DNA from: Clostridium sp. | GTDB lineage: Bacteria; Bacillota; Clostridia; Lachnospirales; Lachnospiraceae | Reading direction: 5' to 3' | Length of the DNA: 64,000 nt | Assembly (NCBI GenBank): GCA_031275405.1 | Contig: JAISOV010000048.1 | Coordinates: 37,635-101,634 of the forward strand | Shown: piece after piece, positions 36,198-46,463 of the stretch | Layout of the letters: each line of letters begins with the position of its first letter | Numbering within the stretch: the first letter of the stretch is position 1 | Made by a program: the position numbers and the translations under genes | Notes under the pieces: model-generated | What the model was told of the DNA's origin: nothing | Database searches by the model: none | Seen by the model: only the letters and a program-made list of their open reading frames with translations

Positions 36198-38336
36198 TTA
36201 ATCTTTGCCGAAGAACTTCAGCGCCAGCATGGTGATGTCGTCCGCCTGCTGCGCGCCGTCGGCAAAGCGGTCGATTTCCTGTCTGACGGCCACTGTCAGT
36301 TCCTTGAGCTGCGCTGCGGTATGCCGGTTGACCGTATCCAGCAGACGCGGTTCCCCGAACAATTCTTCCGTCCTGTTGACAGCTTCCGTCACGCCGTCCG
36401 TGTAGAGATACAGCGTATCGCCCCGTTCCAGTGTCATGCTGTCCTGCCGGTAGGAAAACCCCTCGATACCCGCCAGGACAAAATCCGGTTTGATCTCCAG
36501 ATACCTGAATTTTCCTTCTTTCGTCGCCAACGGCGGATTATGCCCGGCGTTGACATAAGTGAATTCCCCGGTCGTCAGGTTCAGATAGCCCATGAACGCC
36601 GTGACGAACATCCCCGCATCATTGTTTTCGCACAACAGACTGTTCACCGCCTGGAAGACCTCTTGCGGCGACCTGCCATATTGGGCGTTGTTGCGAATCA
36701 GCGTCTTCGCAATCACCATGAACAGCGCCGCCGGAACTCCTTTGCCCGATACGTCCGCTATCACCATGGCAAGCAAATTGCCGCCTTGTATATTGCCGTC
36801 CACAAAGAAGAAGTCGTAGAAATCTCCCCCCACCTCTTTCGCGGGCCGCATGGACGCGTAGACGTCAAATTCCTGCCGCTCCGGGAACGCCGGGAAGACA
36901 TGCGGAAGCATACTCTCCTGTATCTTCGTCGCGACGTTCAGCTCCGTGGCGATACGCTCCTTGTCGGCGGTTACTTTGGTAAGGTTTGCGATATAGGATC
37001 GCAGATCGCCCGACATGGAGTTGACGCAGCTGGCGAGCCGTCCGATTTCATCGCTGCTCTTGATGTCGATCGTCAGCTCGAAATTGCCGTCCGCGATCTC
37101 GCCCACGCTTTTGGTAAGCTCCATGATCGGCTTAGTCAGTCCTTCCGCAAAATACAGCGAAAGCACCGCCGCAAGAACCGCCGCCGCCGCTGACACACAG
37201 ATCAGCAGCCCGACTGCGGTCGCTATATTTGCGGAAATCTCGGCTGCCGTGTCGTCCTTTAAGGCCAGGATCTTGTCTTCCATGACGATGGCCGGAGTGA
37301 TCACTTCTTCCGCCGGCATGACCAGACCCATGCTCCAGCCCATCATCTGAACCGGGCAGTAAGCGACATAGACATCCCTGCCGTCCAGCATGAACTCCCT
37401 GATTCCGCTTTCCCCCGCAATCATCGCTCTGCCCAGTCCACGCACGGCTTCATCGACGTCGGAAAGCAGATCCCGGACGATGATCTGCCCGTTCTGGTCA
37501 AGCTCTATGCCTTTCGGCGTCAGGAAGATCTGCCCATCGCCGTTGAGCAGGAAAGCATAACCCGTTTCTCCCAGATCCACGCCCGCGATGATCCTGCTGA
37601 CGTCATTTAAGATCGCCCCGGTACCCGCGACGGCTTTCAGTGTGCCGTTCGGCGCATAAATGGGCATGGCGCAGCTTACCGCCGCTCCTCTGCCGCTGGC
37701 ATCCGCAAAGACGTCCGTCCAGAACAGGCCGCCCTCTTCTTTCGCGCCGATGTACCAGTCACGGGTGCGCGCATCGTAATCCCGGCGGTTCGGTACGCCC
37801 GCTCTGGTATCCACGGTCACGAAAAATCCGCTTTCCGTACCGATGTAGCTCGCGGTCGCGCCGATTTTCGTAAGCAGATACTGCCCTAATACATCCTGCG
37901 CGTTTCCAAGCAGCGAAAGCTCTCCGGCGATGTCCGCATAATCGACGCCCGGCGCGGTACGGATATGCGCGATAGATGTATTTTCCTGTCCCGGCTGGAG
38001 ATAGTCCAACATACGCGGCAGGAAACTATGCGGCTCGGCATACAGCCTGGAGACGTAGGCGGCGACAATCCTTGTGTGATCCTGTATGGCCTTCAGTTTT
38101 TCGTTCGTGAGCGCAGCCTTGTCACTCACCGTAGCCGACATTTCATCCCTGATCCGCCGGATCAGCGCATCGCGGCTGTCGGAGGCCGCCGTCGCCGCCA
38201 TGCTGCCGTTCGCGCCGATCGCGCTCTCTCCCATCCGGCGCATGGAGCGCAGGCTGAGTCCGCCGAGTGCGGCGATAGGCAGCAGCGCGGTCAGCAGCAG
38301 CACCGTCAGCACCTTCCTTCTAATAGATTGAAACAT
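36198..38336 (-). CDS. SpoIIE-type serine phosphatase with sensor and HAMP domains
   Basis: Membrane protein of 712 residues. One membrane segment near the N-terminus (about 10-30), an extracytoplasmic dCache-like sensor domain to about 350 (contains DYDARTRDWYIGAKEEGG), a second membrane segment, a HAMP linker (LTKPIMELTKSVGEIADGNF), then a PP2C-type phosphatase domain with VGGDFYDFF, ADVSGKGVPAALFM and YTDGVTEA. Such proteins switch anti-sigma/anti-anti-sigma pathways in response to an external ligand. No STAS or anti-sigma gene is nearby. Start follows TTAGGAGG; it overlaps the GNAT gene by 17 nt, so both are co-transcribed. Confidence 0.92.
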   Translation of the reverse strand: MFQSIRRKVLTVLLLTALLPIAALGGLSLRSMRRMGESAIGANGSMAATAASDSRDALIRRIRDEMSATVSDKAALTNEKLKAIQDHTRIVAAYVSRLYAEPHSFLPRMLDYLQPGQENTSIAHIRTAPGVDYADIAGELSLLGNAQDVLGQYLLTKIGATASYIGTESGFFVTVDTRAGVPNRRDYDARTRDWYIGAKEEGGLFWTDVFADASGRGAAVSCAMPIYAPNGTLKAVAGTGAILNDVSRIIAGVDLGETGYAFLLNGDGQIFLTPKGIELDQNGQIIVRDLLSDVDEAVRGLGRAMIAGESGIREFMLDGRDVYVAYCPVQMMGWSMGLVMPAEEVITPAIVMEDKILALKDDTAAEISANIATAVGLLICVSAAAAVLAAVLSLYFAEGLTKPIMELTKSVGEIADGNFELTIDIKSSDEIGRLASCVNSMSGDLRSYIANLTKVTADKERIATELNVATKIQESMLPHVFPAFPERQEFDVYASMRPAKEVGGDFYDFFFVDGNIQGGNLLAMVIADVSGKGVPAALFMVIAKTLIRNNAQYGRSPQEVFQAVNSLLCENNDAGMFVTAFMGYLNLTTGEFTYVNAGHNPPLATKEGKFRYLEIKPDFVLAGIEGFSYRQDSMTLERGDTLYLYTDGVTEAVNRTEELFGEPRLLDTVNRHTAAQLKELTVAVRQEIDRFADGAQQADDITMLALKFFGKD

Positions 38337-39252
38337 TTCCGCACCTCCTAAGAAAGTTTTTCCGTTCGTCAAACTCGCGAATGGTACGCGACTGTGAGAA
38401 CGCCGCCGGAGCCGACGGGGAACGGTGAAGGATCAGATACTCCCCGTCTCCCGCAAGCGGCTCGACCCCTGTAAAAGAAAACCCTGCCTCGACCGCGCGT
38501 TCGTACTGCTCACCGCAGTCCTTTTGGTACATATTCAGCCAGAGATTGACCGACTCCCTGCCCGGAAGGCTCTGCGGCAGCCCGCCGAGAAAGTCCGCGT
38601 AATCGTGTGACGGATAATCATGAACCACGACCCCCCTTTTTACCCCGCAGACCTCCCCGCCGACCGATACGCCCAGTTCGACATATACGCCGAATATGTA
38701 ATCCTCCAGGATCTTCGGAAAAAACAGCCGGTACACCTTCTTCTGCCGGATGGCCTTGACCATCAGCAGATGATGGCGGCGCTCGGGCAGCGGGATATGA
38801 CGCAGGTTCACCGCCGTGCGGTCGTACCGGTAGCGGTTCAGGATCAAGGCGCACGGCACAAAACCGTCCGCGTATTCGCGTCTCTGTACGATCTCGTTCA
38901 AGGTCAGAACCTGATAATACAGCGCCGGAATCCCGCTTCGCACGCAATCGCGCTTCATGGCGGACATCAGGCTTACGCCGATCCGATCCCCCCGGTATCG
39001 CGGCAGAACGGAAAGCGTACAGCCCTCCACGCTCCCTCCGAAATCCTCGCCCCGCTTCCTGCACACCATGCCGACAAGCTTTCCTTCTTCTTCGGCGACA
39101 AAGAACCGGTAAATTCCCCGATTCATCTTTTCCGCCAGCGCCTCCGCGTCATAGAGCGTGCGGTCGGCGTTTCCTTCTCCGTACTGTAGACAGACCAGAT
39201 GTTTGATCTGCGGCGCGTCAGACGGTACGGCAGTACGCAGCTTGATCCCCAT
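38320..39252 (-). CDS. GNAT-family acetyltransferase
   Basis: 310 residues. The N-terminal GNAT fold has the acetyl-CoA loop LPRYRGDRIGVSLM, with strand FVAEEEGKLVGMV before it. The C-terminal half is a second, degenerate domain of unknown role (WLNMYQKDCGEQYERAVEAG). Start follows GAGGAGG. Found with a SpoIIE-type phosphatase in one transcript, an arrangement that suggests a signalling rather than metabolic function. Substrate unknown. Confidence 0.85.
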   Translation of the reverse strand: MGIKLRTAVPSDAPQIKHLVCLQYGEGNADRTLYDAEALAEKMNRGIYRFFVAEEEGKLVGMVCRKRGEDFGGSVEGCTLSVLPRYRGDRIGVSLMSAMKRDCVRSGIPALYYQVLTLNEIVQRREYADGFVPCALILNRYRYDRTAVNLRHIPLPERRHHLLMVKAIRQKKVYRLFFPKILEDYIFGVYVELGVSVGGEVCGVKRGVVVHDYPSHDYADFLGGLPQSLPGRESVNLWLNMYQKDCGEQYERAVEAGFSFTGVEPLAGDGEYLILHRSPSAPAAFSQSRTIREFDERKNFLRRCGNVSIY

Positions 39253-40026
39253 TCTTCCTCCTCTCTGCCCATCCTGCTTCTATTCTTGGTTTCATATTTT
39301 ATCCATTATTTCTATTATTTTCTAATATATCATATTTTTCCCTTTTCTGCAATACGGAACCGGATTTTATAAGAAAAATTTTTTTGGTAGAATGTCTGGA
39401 GGTTTTTACCTTTTTTATCACAAGGGCATACGCTGCCCTTTCAGAGGGGTCGTCAAAAAAAGCCGGGTTCTTTCCCGGATCAGCCCACTGACCTGTGACT
39501 GCTCGGCAGAAAGATCCCGCGAAGCCATAACGGATAAATTCCATCTATTTTTATACATAGACCTGTGCGCCAAGGCAGGGGCATACGCAAATCTTGCGCG
39601 AAATTACAAGGACAGCTTACGCCAAGCCGCACATACCAGCTTGTGTGCATAAGATTCCATCCAGCCGCTTTTGCTGGATGTGATCAGCCATCCTTGCTGA
39701 GTAATGACATGGACTTCCGGTTTTCCTGTATGAAAATTTTGCACGGAGAGTGCGGAGAGTGGCAAAAGCGGCTTTGCCGTACCTGGTGTGCTTGATACGT
39801 TTGATCTCGTCTGGGCTTCCTTCGGCAGAGCGTTTTTTGCGGCTTTGATGCCGCATGGATGTTTTGTATCGACTGCGCGAAAACAATATTCGGAAAGGGA
39901 TCCTTCCCGGGCGGCGCCGGAACGTCCGAATCTCCTGCCGCAGGGCGGCAGCATATCGCTTGCTTGCGCGCCGATCCACTTACCGTTATCGTAACAGGCG
40001 CGCAGAACCTGAACGGGAACCAGCCC
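39253..40026. other. Long intergenic region with repeats, no gene supported
   Basis: 774 nt. The left part is AT-rich and should contain the GNAT promoter. From about 39410 on, small hairpins occur, for example GCCGGGTTCTTTCCCGG near 39461 and CAGCCGCTTTTGCTGG near 39661. Several open frames exist on both strands but none has a ribosome site or protein-like character. It looks like a mosaic of dispersed intergenic elements. Confidence 0.5.
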
Positions 40027-40710
40027 TTACTTCTGCCCGTAATACGCCCCCGCGCCATGCTTCCTGAAATAGTGCTTATCCAGCAGCGTCTGCGGCATAT
40101 CCGGCGTATCGCCGCAATGCCACGCCAGAAACGCGACCTCTTCCAGCACGACGGCGTTATGAACCGCGTCAAGCGCGTCTTTGCCCCACGCAAACGGCCC
40201 GTGGTCGGCGACGAGCGCGGCGGGAATCTCGTTCGGGCTGACGCGCAGCCACCGAAACGTTTCTATGATCATGTTTCCCGTTTCGCGCTCATATTCGCCC
40301 TGTATCTCTATGTCCGCCAGCTGGCGCGTACACGGCACCGCGCCGTGGAAATAGTCCGCGTGGGTCGTGCCGAGAGCGGGAATCTTCCGTTTCCGCTGCG
40401 CGAAGATCGTCGCCCAGCGGCTATGGGTATGCACAATCCCGCCGACGTCTCCCCACGCCTTATAAAGCGCGGTATGCGTCGCCGTGTCGGTAGACGGTTT
40501 CCCCACGCCCTCTATGACATTCCCGTCCAGATCCACGACAGCCATGCTTTCCGGCGTAAGCGCGTCATACTCCACGCCGCTCGGCTTGATCACGACAAGC
40601 CCGCGCTTGCGGTCGATACCGCTGACGTTCCCCCACGTAAACGTGACAAGCCCGTATTTCGGCAAAAGCAGATTCGCCGCGCAAACCTGCTCTTTCAGTT
40701 TTTCCAGCAT
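40027..40710 (-). CDS. araD: L-ribulose-5-phosphate 4-epimerase
   Basis: Class II aldolase-family enzyme interconverting L-ribulose 5-phosphate and D-xylulose 5-phosphate. 227 residues. Metal ligands are in [12 protein letters not shown] (His pair), and the typical [17 protein letters not shown] and ADHGPFAWG motifs are present. Start at 40710 follows AGGTGAATGGT, 5 nt after the kinase stop, so both are translated from one mRNA. No isomerase is seen here. Confidence 0.94.
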   Translation of the reverse strand: MLEKLKEQVCAANLLLPKYGLVTFTWGNVSGIDRKRGLVVIKPSGVEYDALTPESMAVVDLDGNVIEGVGKPSTDTATHTALYKAWGDVGGIVHTHSRWATIFAQRKRKIPALGTTHADYFHGAVPCTRQLADIEIQGEYERETGNMIIETFRWLRVSPNEIPAALVADHGPFAWGKDALDAVHNAVVLEEVAFLAWHCGDTPDMPQTLLDKHYFRKHGAGAYYGQK

Positions 40711-40715
40711 ACCAT

Positions 40716-42200
40716 TCACCTCATCTTTTCGACAGCCGACTTTTCGGCGGCAAGCCCCGCCTGATACCGCTTCCAATACGTCCTGAAACCCCTCACGTCG
40801 TTTTCACCGGGTTGCACGGTTTCGCTTTTGTCGTCCGCGAACACGCGTTTTTCCAAAAACTCCGCAAGCGCCAGGCCGTCGCCCTCGCCCGTGAACGCCG
40901 CCAACAGCGCCATACCGTATGCGCCGCCCTCGCCCGCCGACTCCGTAACGGTTACGGGAACGTCCAAAGCCGCCGCAGTCAGGCTCTGCCCCGCCGTACC
41001 GGTCTTGTAAAGCCCGCCATGAGCGCAGACGCGCTCTAACGTCACGCCCTCCCGCGCCAAAATGTCCATGCCGGTTTTCAGTGTAGCCAGCGACGAAGAA
41101 AGCAGGCAGCGGCAGAAATTCGCCAGCGTAAATTTCGCGTCCGGCATACGCGCGAACAGCGGCCGACCCTCGGTCAAGCCCGTTATCGGCTCGCCCGAAA
41201 GATAGTTATAAGACAGCAGCCCGCCGCAATCCGCGTCGCCCTCCGCCGCCTTGCGGAAAAACAGCTCATACGCCGCGGTTCTGTCCAGGCCGGTTTCGGC
41301 GAAAACGGCTATCCAGGCGTCTATGTCCGACGAGCAGTTGTTGCAGTGAACCATCGCCACCGGCACGCCGTCGGGCGTAGTCACTATGTCGATTTCCTCA
41401 TGCAGATTGGCAAGCGGCTTTTCCAGCACCGCCATGGCGAAAACGCTCGTTCCCGCTGAAAGATTTCCCGTTTTTTCTTTCACGGTGTTGGTGGCGGCCA
41501 TGCCGGTTCCCGCGTCGCCCTCCGGCGGGCAGAAAGGAATCCCTGCCTGAAAGCCGCCGCCCAGCAGTTCCGCGCCGTTTTCCGTTAAAACGCCGGCCTT
41601 TTCACCCGCTGTTTTGATCGCCGGCAGCAGCGGCAACAGGTCAATTCCCGTTCTTCTTTTGAATTTTTCCAGCATTTCCTTATCGTATTCCAGCCCTTTC
41701 ACCGGGAACATGCCCGACGCGTCGCCCACTCCGGCCACTTTTTCGCCGGTCAGCTTCCAATGGACGTAGCCCGCAAGCGTCGTCATATACGCGACGTCTT
41801 TCACGTGCGGCTCGCCGTCGAGAATCGCCTGATACAGATGCGCGATGCTCCACCGCTGCGGGATGTGGAACCCGAACGCCTCTGTCAGCTCCCGCGCCGC
41901 CCGCTCGGCAGTCGTGTTACGCCAGGTACGGAACGGAACGAGCAGCCCGCCGTCCCGATCAAACGCCAGATAACCGTGCATCATCGCCGATACGCCCATG
42001 ACGTCCGGCGACGCGCCGTTCAGCTGCGAAAGGACGCTCCGCAGACCGCGCCAGACGTCGTCAAGGCGATAAGTCCAAAAGCCGTTTTCTAAGCGGTTTT
42101 CCCAGTGAAAGCCACCCGCCGCCGCAGTTCTGAAGGTTCCGTCAATCAGCGCCGCCTTGATGCGCGTCGAGCCTAATTCTATGCCCAAATACGTACTCAT
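40716..42200 (-). CDS. FGGY-family carbohydrate kinase, probable ribulokinase-type
   Basis: Sugar kinase of 494 residues. The N-terminal phosphate-binding part is [16 protein letters not shown] and the C-terminal domain has [15 protein letters not shown]. Paired with araD, so the likely substrate is L-ribulose, though it is not a close match to E. coli AraB in the parts I can compare. An ATG pair lies at the start; the second, 7 nt after GAGG, is preferred. Confidence 0.85.
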   Translation of the reverse strand: MSTYLGIELGSTRIKAALIDGTFRTAAAGGFHWENRLENGFWTYRLDDVWRGLRSVLSQLNGASPDVMGVSAMMHGYLAFDRDGGLLVPFRTWRNTTAERAARELTEAFGFHIPQRWSIAHLYQAILDGEPHVKDVAYMTTLAGYVHWKLTGEKVAGVGDASGMFPVKGLEYDKEMLEKFKRRTGIDLLPLLPAIKTAGEKAGVLTENGAELLGGGFQAGIPFCPPEGDAGTGMAATNTVKEKTGNLSAGTSVFAMAVLEKPLANLHEEIDIVTTPDGVPVAMVHCNNCSSDIDAWIAVFAETGLDRTAAYELFFRKAAEGDADCGGLLSYNYLSGEPITGLTEGRPLFARMPDAKFTLANFCRCLLSSSLATLKTGMDILAREGVTLERVCAHGGLYKTGTAGQSLTAAALDVPVTVTESAGEGGAYGMALLAAFTGEGDGLALAEFLEKRVFADDKSETVQPGENDVRGFRTYWKRYQAGLAAEKSAVEKMR

Positions 42201-42281
42201 CATATCACCTCGGATTCCTGATATGGACACTTTGTTCGTGCCTCTGCTGCCCCATAAATAGTAAGGAATCATTTTGAAAAG

Positions 42282-42310
42282 ATTTTATCATGATGACAGG
42301 CGGCTGTCAA
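42282..42310 (-). promoter_or_regulatory. Promoter of the kinase-araD operon
   Basis: TTGACA (42310-42305) and TAAAAT (42287-42282), spacer 17 nt, minus strand. The region to 42495 also contains TTGACA (about 42389) with A/T-rich -10-like sequence for the plus-strand gene at 42496. Confidence 0.65.
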
Positions 42311-42495
42311 CCAAAGCGGAAAAACGCGCAGATGATCCTAGATAACTATCAAAGCCGGCTGCCGTACGCCGTCAAAATAATCCTTGACAGGCTCTTGGTT
42401 ATAATATAACATCGTAAAATAAGGAGGTCGGTCAGATAGGAATCTAGTCAAGCCTCCAAAGTATATCCGTACAGGGATACACAGGAGGGTTGCAG

Positions 42496-42990
42496 ATGAA
42501 AATGTTAAGGAAGAAAATTGTAAAAGCACTTAGTTTCTGTTTCCTGATCTGCAGTATGACGGCTACACCTGTTATGGCGGCGGAGCCAAGTGGAAACGCG
42601 GCTGGGAACGAAACTGGCATGGAACTTTATTTTATTACGCCAGAGCAGATGGAGCAATTAATCGTCTGCCGAGAAGCTGGAATTGCAGCATACAATTGGT
42701 TTCCGGATTCAGTGCTAGTCACCATATCAAAAGAAGCGGATGGACATTGTAAAGTTGTTTTTATGAATAACGGCTTTCCGTTTGACCGCTGCGATGTTAC
42801 AGGGACGATTTGCTTATCTGATATGAGTATGAGGATCGTCGCTAACAGGGTCGTAGAAGAATATAAGCTTGTTTATGGCTGGGCAAGGGTCATCGATATT
42901 TACTCGGTGGGCGGGCAGTACGCAACAGGTTCCTATTCCCTCACCTTATCGGATGGTGATACGGGAACAATGTATGTGGGAGTGTTTTAA
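42496..42990 (+). CDS. Small secreted protein, unknown function
   Basis: 164 residues. Sec signal peptide with basic start (MKMLRKKIVKAL), hydrophobic core and probable cleavage at VMAAEP. The mature part is mixed beta-like, with two cysteines near CDVTGTICLSD that could form a disulfide. Start ATG follows ACAGGAGGG. AT-richer than the flanking araD and hyuA genes. Co-directional with the next gene, 3 nt apart. No family recognised. Confidence 0.7.
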   Translation: MKMLRKKIVKALSFCFLICSMTATPVMAAEPSGNAAGNETGMELYFITPEQMEQLIVCREAGIAAYNWFPDSVLVTISKEADGHCKVVFMNNGFPFDRCDVTGTICLSDMSMRIVANRVVEEYKLVYGWARVIDIYSVGGQYATGSYSLTLSDGDTGTMYVGVF

Positions 42991-42993
42991 GCT

Positions 42994-43386
42994 ATGCAGA
43001 CATCTATAGATTGGGTAAAAATATCTGGCTGTACGTTAGAAGAGCGAAAAAAAGCCATTCCATATATTAATAGATTGTTGGATCTCAAAAATACTTTTGA
43101 GAAATTTGGTATAGAAGGGTTTGCGGAATTTATAAGCTCCAGTTCAAATGTTTTTGAAAAAACAGCATTGAATCTTGTTATGCAGGGATGTATGCCGGAA
43201 ATGTGCAGGACAATCTTGTACTACCTGCTGGCATCTTCCAAACTTGAAAATCTTCCATACTTAAAAAATGTAATCTTTGCGGAATTCATACTGATGATAC
43301 AAAAAGGGCATGTGAACAATCAGGACGTAAAAAGACTTCTGCTATCATTTCTGGGTATCGAATGTGCGGATGAGTTCCTGCATTAA
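42994..43386 (+). CDS. Small cytoplasmic protein, unknown function
   Basis: 130 residues, almost entirely helical by appearance (EERKKAIPYINRLLDLKNTFEKF, with several Leu/Ile-rich turns), no signal or membrane segment. Starts 3 nt after the stop of the secreted-protein gene, so both are probably translated from one message. No ribosome site of its own is clear; coupling may provide it. Not recognised. The pair could act together, but nothing shows how. Confidence 0.6.
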   Translation: MQTSIDWVKISGCTLEERKKAIPYINRLLDLKNTFEKFGIEGFAEFISSSSNVFEKTALNLVMQGCMPEMCRTILYYLLASSKLENLPYLKNVIFAEFILMIQKGHVNNQDVKRLLLSFLGIECADEFLH

Positions 43387-43734
43387 CGGAATGGGTCAAT
43401 GGATTGCGGCATGAAGCCATGCAAGGCTTACGGTATCTTTTGTCTGGTCATTTTGGAAATGATCCCAGCAAAAATGTGTCGGCGGTATCAAGCAAATGCG
43501 ATGGCATGTCATAGTCTGTGCCATGCCATAACGCTTGAGCGCAGGAATAACAAAAGCCGCCGAAAGCATTCGCCTTCGGCGGCTTGGAGCGCACCGACAC
43601 TGCGGACAGCCTGTAAGACGATGATGTTGCCACATGCGGGCGCTCGCCTAACGGTTGCAGGGCAGCCGTTTTGGCCGCTTCGCGGCACAAAGTGTACTTC
43701 GCACACTTAGCTCACTGCCTATGCGTATGTTACC
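43387..43734. other. Intergenic region between convergent genes
   Basis: 348 nt, no gene supported. Contains the terminator at 43554-43585 and several weak inverted repeats. Confidence 0.5.
43554..43585 (-). terminator. Rho-independent terminator of the hyuA operon
   Basis: 11-bp stem AAGCCGCCGAA / TTCGGCGGCTT with a 10-nt loop. On the minus strand it is followed by TTTTGTTATT. It lies 150 nt beyond the hyuA stop. Confidence 0.75.
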
Positions 43735-45285
43735 TTACGCCAGTTCGCCCGCCGCTTTGATTTTCACCCGGCAGGTGTTGCCGTCGTGATACTGGAGCAG
43801 AGTGTCCTCCACGTCGATAATCTCAACGGTCTCGCGTGCCGCGCCGGACTGCACCGCCATCTCAATAGCTTCTTTCTTGGCGACTTCCAAAGCTTTCTCA
43901 CGCGGAGTCTCGTCATAAGAAACGAGCTTCTCATATGTCCCGCTGACCTTTGAGATTGCCGAGCCGATCGCGTTCGCAACGGCAAAGTGCGGAGGCTTAT
44001 GGATTTTACTCGCGCCTTTCAGCGTTTCCGGCAGCAGGATGGATCCGCCGCCGACCAGAACAACGTCAACATCCCCGTTGCTGACCTTCATCGCGTCAAT
44101 GTTGTCCTCGACCATTTCTATGATCCGCGCCATAGCCTTCTCTGCGAGTTCCCCACTGATGTGCGCAGCTTTGCTCGCATCGCCCACATCAGCCACGCCC
44201 AGCCGCACGGCGACGTCGGTCGCAGTCAGGGTATCGCCGCCGAACACCAGCGCTTTTTCGGTGATCTGATAGCCCACGCTGTCAGGGCCGACGGTTACTT
44301 TGCCGTCCTGTTCACGAACGATACTGCCGCCGCCCAGTCCAAACGATATGACGTCAGGCATACGGAAGTTCGTGCGGACGCCCCCGATGGTCACCGCTAT
44401 GCCGCTTTCACGCGGGAAGCTGTTTTGCAGGACGCCGATGTCCGTAGTCGTGCCGCCCACGTCGATGACAATGGCGTCATTGAGCTTCGACAGATAGCTC
44501 GCGCCGCGAATGCTGTTCGTCGGGCCGCAGGCGATGGTCAGAATCGGATACTTTTTCGCTGCCTGGGCATTCATCAGCGTTCCGTCGTTCTGTGAAAAGT
44601 AGACTTCCGCGTTCGTAACGCCATGTTCCAGCAGGCTGTTGGCGAAGCCCTCGGTGAAGCTCTGTGACACCTTATAAAGCGCGGCGTTGAGGATCGTGGC
44701 GTTTTCGCGCTCAATCAGACCCATACTGCCGATTTTGCCTGACAGTGACAGATGGATACGGTCGCCCAAAACCTCGCGGGCCAGTCGGGCCGCTTCCGCT
44801 TCATGGTCGTCGCGTACCGTGGAGAACACGCTGCTGATCGCGATAGAGGAAAGGCCTTTCGCTTTGCAGCGCTCAAAGAACCTGACCGCCGCCGCCTTGT
44901 CAAACTCGGCGAGCTTCTTTCCGTCAAACTCAAAACCGCCGCCGATGATTTCGATTTCCTCGGCGACAGACCTCAGATCGTCTGACCAGTCAACCATCGG
45001 AGGCACGGAAAGCGTCGCGGGGGCGCCGATACGGAGAATACCGATTTTCGCTAAGTTCCTGCGCTCCACGATGGCGTTTGTGCAGTGCGTCGTACCCAGC
45101 ATGGCTTGCGTAATATTCGATTTATCAATATCCGTACCCCTCAGGACGCCGTCGATCGCGGCGAGAATCCCGCTGTACACGTCGCCTGTAGTCGGGGCTT
45201 TCGCAGACGCTATGACGCTGCGCTTTTCGTCGATGAGTACCGCGTCCGTATTCGTGCCGCCAACATCAATTCCAAGTTTATACAT
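43735..45285 (-). CDS. HyuA-family hydantoinase/oxoprolinase-like protein
   Basis: 516 residues of the ATP-grasping hydantoinase A / oxoprolinase family (ASKHA fold): N-terminal LGIDVGGTNTDAVLID, LGTTHCTNAI, and the second phosphate loop VIDVGGTTTDIGVL. The family opens cyclic ureides or amides with ATP. No HyuB partner is present; a DUF917 protein takes its place. It overlaps that gene by 8 nt. Substrate unknown; the importer next door suggests a nucleobase-like compound. Confidence 0.92.
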   Translation of the reverse strand: MYKLGIDVGGTNTDAVLIDEKRSVIASAKAPTTGDVYSGILAAIDGVLRGTDIDKSNITQAMLGTTHCTNAIVERRNLAKIGILRIGAPATLSVPPMVDWSDDLRSVAEEIEIIGGGFEFDGKKLAEFDKAAAVRFFERCKAKGLSSIAISSVFSTVRDDHEAEAARLAREVLGDRIHLSLSGKIGSMGLIERENATILNAALYKVSQSFTEGFANSLLEHGVTNAEVYFSQNDGTLMNAQAAKKYPILTIACGPTNSIRGASYLSKLNDAIVIDVGGTTTDIGVLQNSFPRESGIAVTIGGVRTNFRMPDVISFGLGGGSIVREQDGKVTVGPDSVGYQITEKALVFGGDTLTATDVAVRLGVADVGDASKAAHISGELAEKAMARIIEMVEDNIDAMKVSNGDVDVVLVGGGSILLPETLKGASKIHKPPHFAVANAIGSAISKVSGTYEKLVSYDETPREKALEVAKKEAIEMAVQSGAARETVEIIDVEDTLLQYHDGNTCRVKIKAAGELA

Positions 45286-46375
45286 TACACAGCCCCCCCT
45301 TCACGCGTTCCTCCACCGGCACATAGTCCGTGTCGCAGCCGAAATAGCGCGGCCCGACGAGTTCCAGCCCCGCCGGAGTGCGCCACGTTTCAAAGCACTT
45401 TAAGCCGAGCATCAGGACACGCTTGCCGTATTTCAGCGCGTCCGTCGGCACGGGCGTGAAGGTTTCGCTGTCAACGATGCAGATCAGGTCAGGCGTGGTG
45501 CAAAGCGTCGTACCGTCAACCGCCGCAAGCAGGTTTTCGTTCTGAAACTCCGCGTGCGCGACATGTCCCTTATATTCGCCGATTCCCTCCAAAATGACTT
45601 TGCCGAAATTGAACGCGCCGCGTGTCTCGCGCAGCACATCGGCGATTTTGCCGCGAAACAGCTTGAAACCCTCGGTGAAAGCCAGAAAGTTCTCTTCCGG
45701 CGTACCATTGCCGTTTTTGACTTCCCGGATAGCGCGTCCGAGTTTTTCACTCCGCGTGACGATACCGTGAACGCCGTAGTCTTTGACGATTCTGCCGTCC
45801 ATACAGTATAGCGAAACTGACACCGCTCCGCCGCAGCTCATCGTAACCGAGCGGGCCAGCTCCTCCGTCCACTTATTCGTAATCGTCTTGAAGATTACGC
45901 TGTTGCCTTTTTCGTCGGTCAATGCCATCGGCGTCGCGTTCACTCCCGCCATTGTAAAAGTAACCATCTGCAGCTCCGGGAACGCTCTGCCCATTCCGTC
46001 AACGTCAACAACGGGCAAGCCAAGTTTCGCGGCGGCGAGGAACGGAAGCATACTGTTCACACCGCCCGCCTCAATCGGCATCAACGCGAAAATCTCACGC
46101 CCATAGTATTGGCTGACCATATCGTGCAAGGTTTGATACTCGTTGGCGCCGACCGCTTTCTCCCCGAGTACGGACGGCGCGCCCATCATCGCGATCGGCA
46201 CGACAAACGCGTCGTCCGGCACCTCGTCCGGGTCGAGCAGAGTAACCGGGCCGTGTTCCTTCATCGCCCCGATCGCCATCAGCTTACCGAGGTAGGGGTC
46301 GCCGCCGCCCCCCGCGCCGAGCAGCGCCGCGCCAAGCGCAATATCTTCTATTTCCTGTATTCCGATTTTACGCAA
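45278..46375 (-). CDS. DUF917-family protein
   Basis: 365 residues. The start MRKIGIQEIEDIALGAALLG and GAGGGGDPYLG match the DUF917 family, which is usually encoded next to HyuA proteins and transporters. Its biochemical function is not established. The TTG at 46375, 8 nt after AGGAGG, is preferred; the frame is open 43 codons further into the permease gene. Translationally coupled to HyuA. Confidence 0.88.
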   Translation of the reverse strand: MRKIGIQEIEDIALGAALLGAGGGGDPYLGKLMAIGAMKEHGPVTLLDPDEVPDDAFVVPIAMMGAPSVLGEKAVGANEYQTLHDMVSQYYGREIFALMPIEAGGVNSMLPFLAAAKLGLPVVDVDGMGRAFPELQMVTFTMAGVNATPMALTDEKGNSVIFKTITNKWTEELARSVTMSCGGAVSVSLYCMDGRIVKDYGVHGIVTRSEKLGRAIREVKNGNGTPEENFLAFTEGFKLFRGKIADVLRETRGAFNFGKVILEGIGEYKGHVAHAEFQNENLLAAVDGTTLCTTPDLICIVDSETFTPVPTDALKYGKRVLMLGLKCFETWRTPAGLELVGPRYFGCDTDYVPVEERVKGGLCNV

Positions 46376-46463
46376 CGGAATCTCCTCCTTTCCCAATTGT
46401 GCTCCGCATATTCCAAAATCAGGTTGCGTCTCCGCTTTGCCAGACTTCGCAGGCTTGCCACCC

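Noticed and set aside
36129..37193. Open frame of 354 codons on the plus strand
   Set aside because: Antisense to the SpoIIE-type phosphatase; Arg/His-rich translation typical of a GC-rich shadow.
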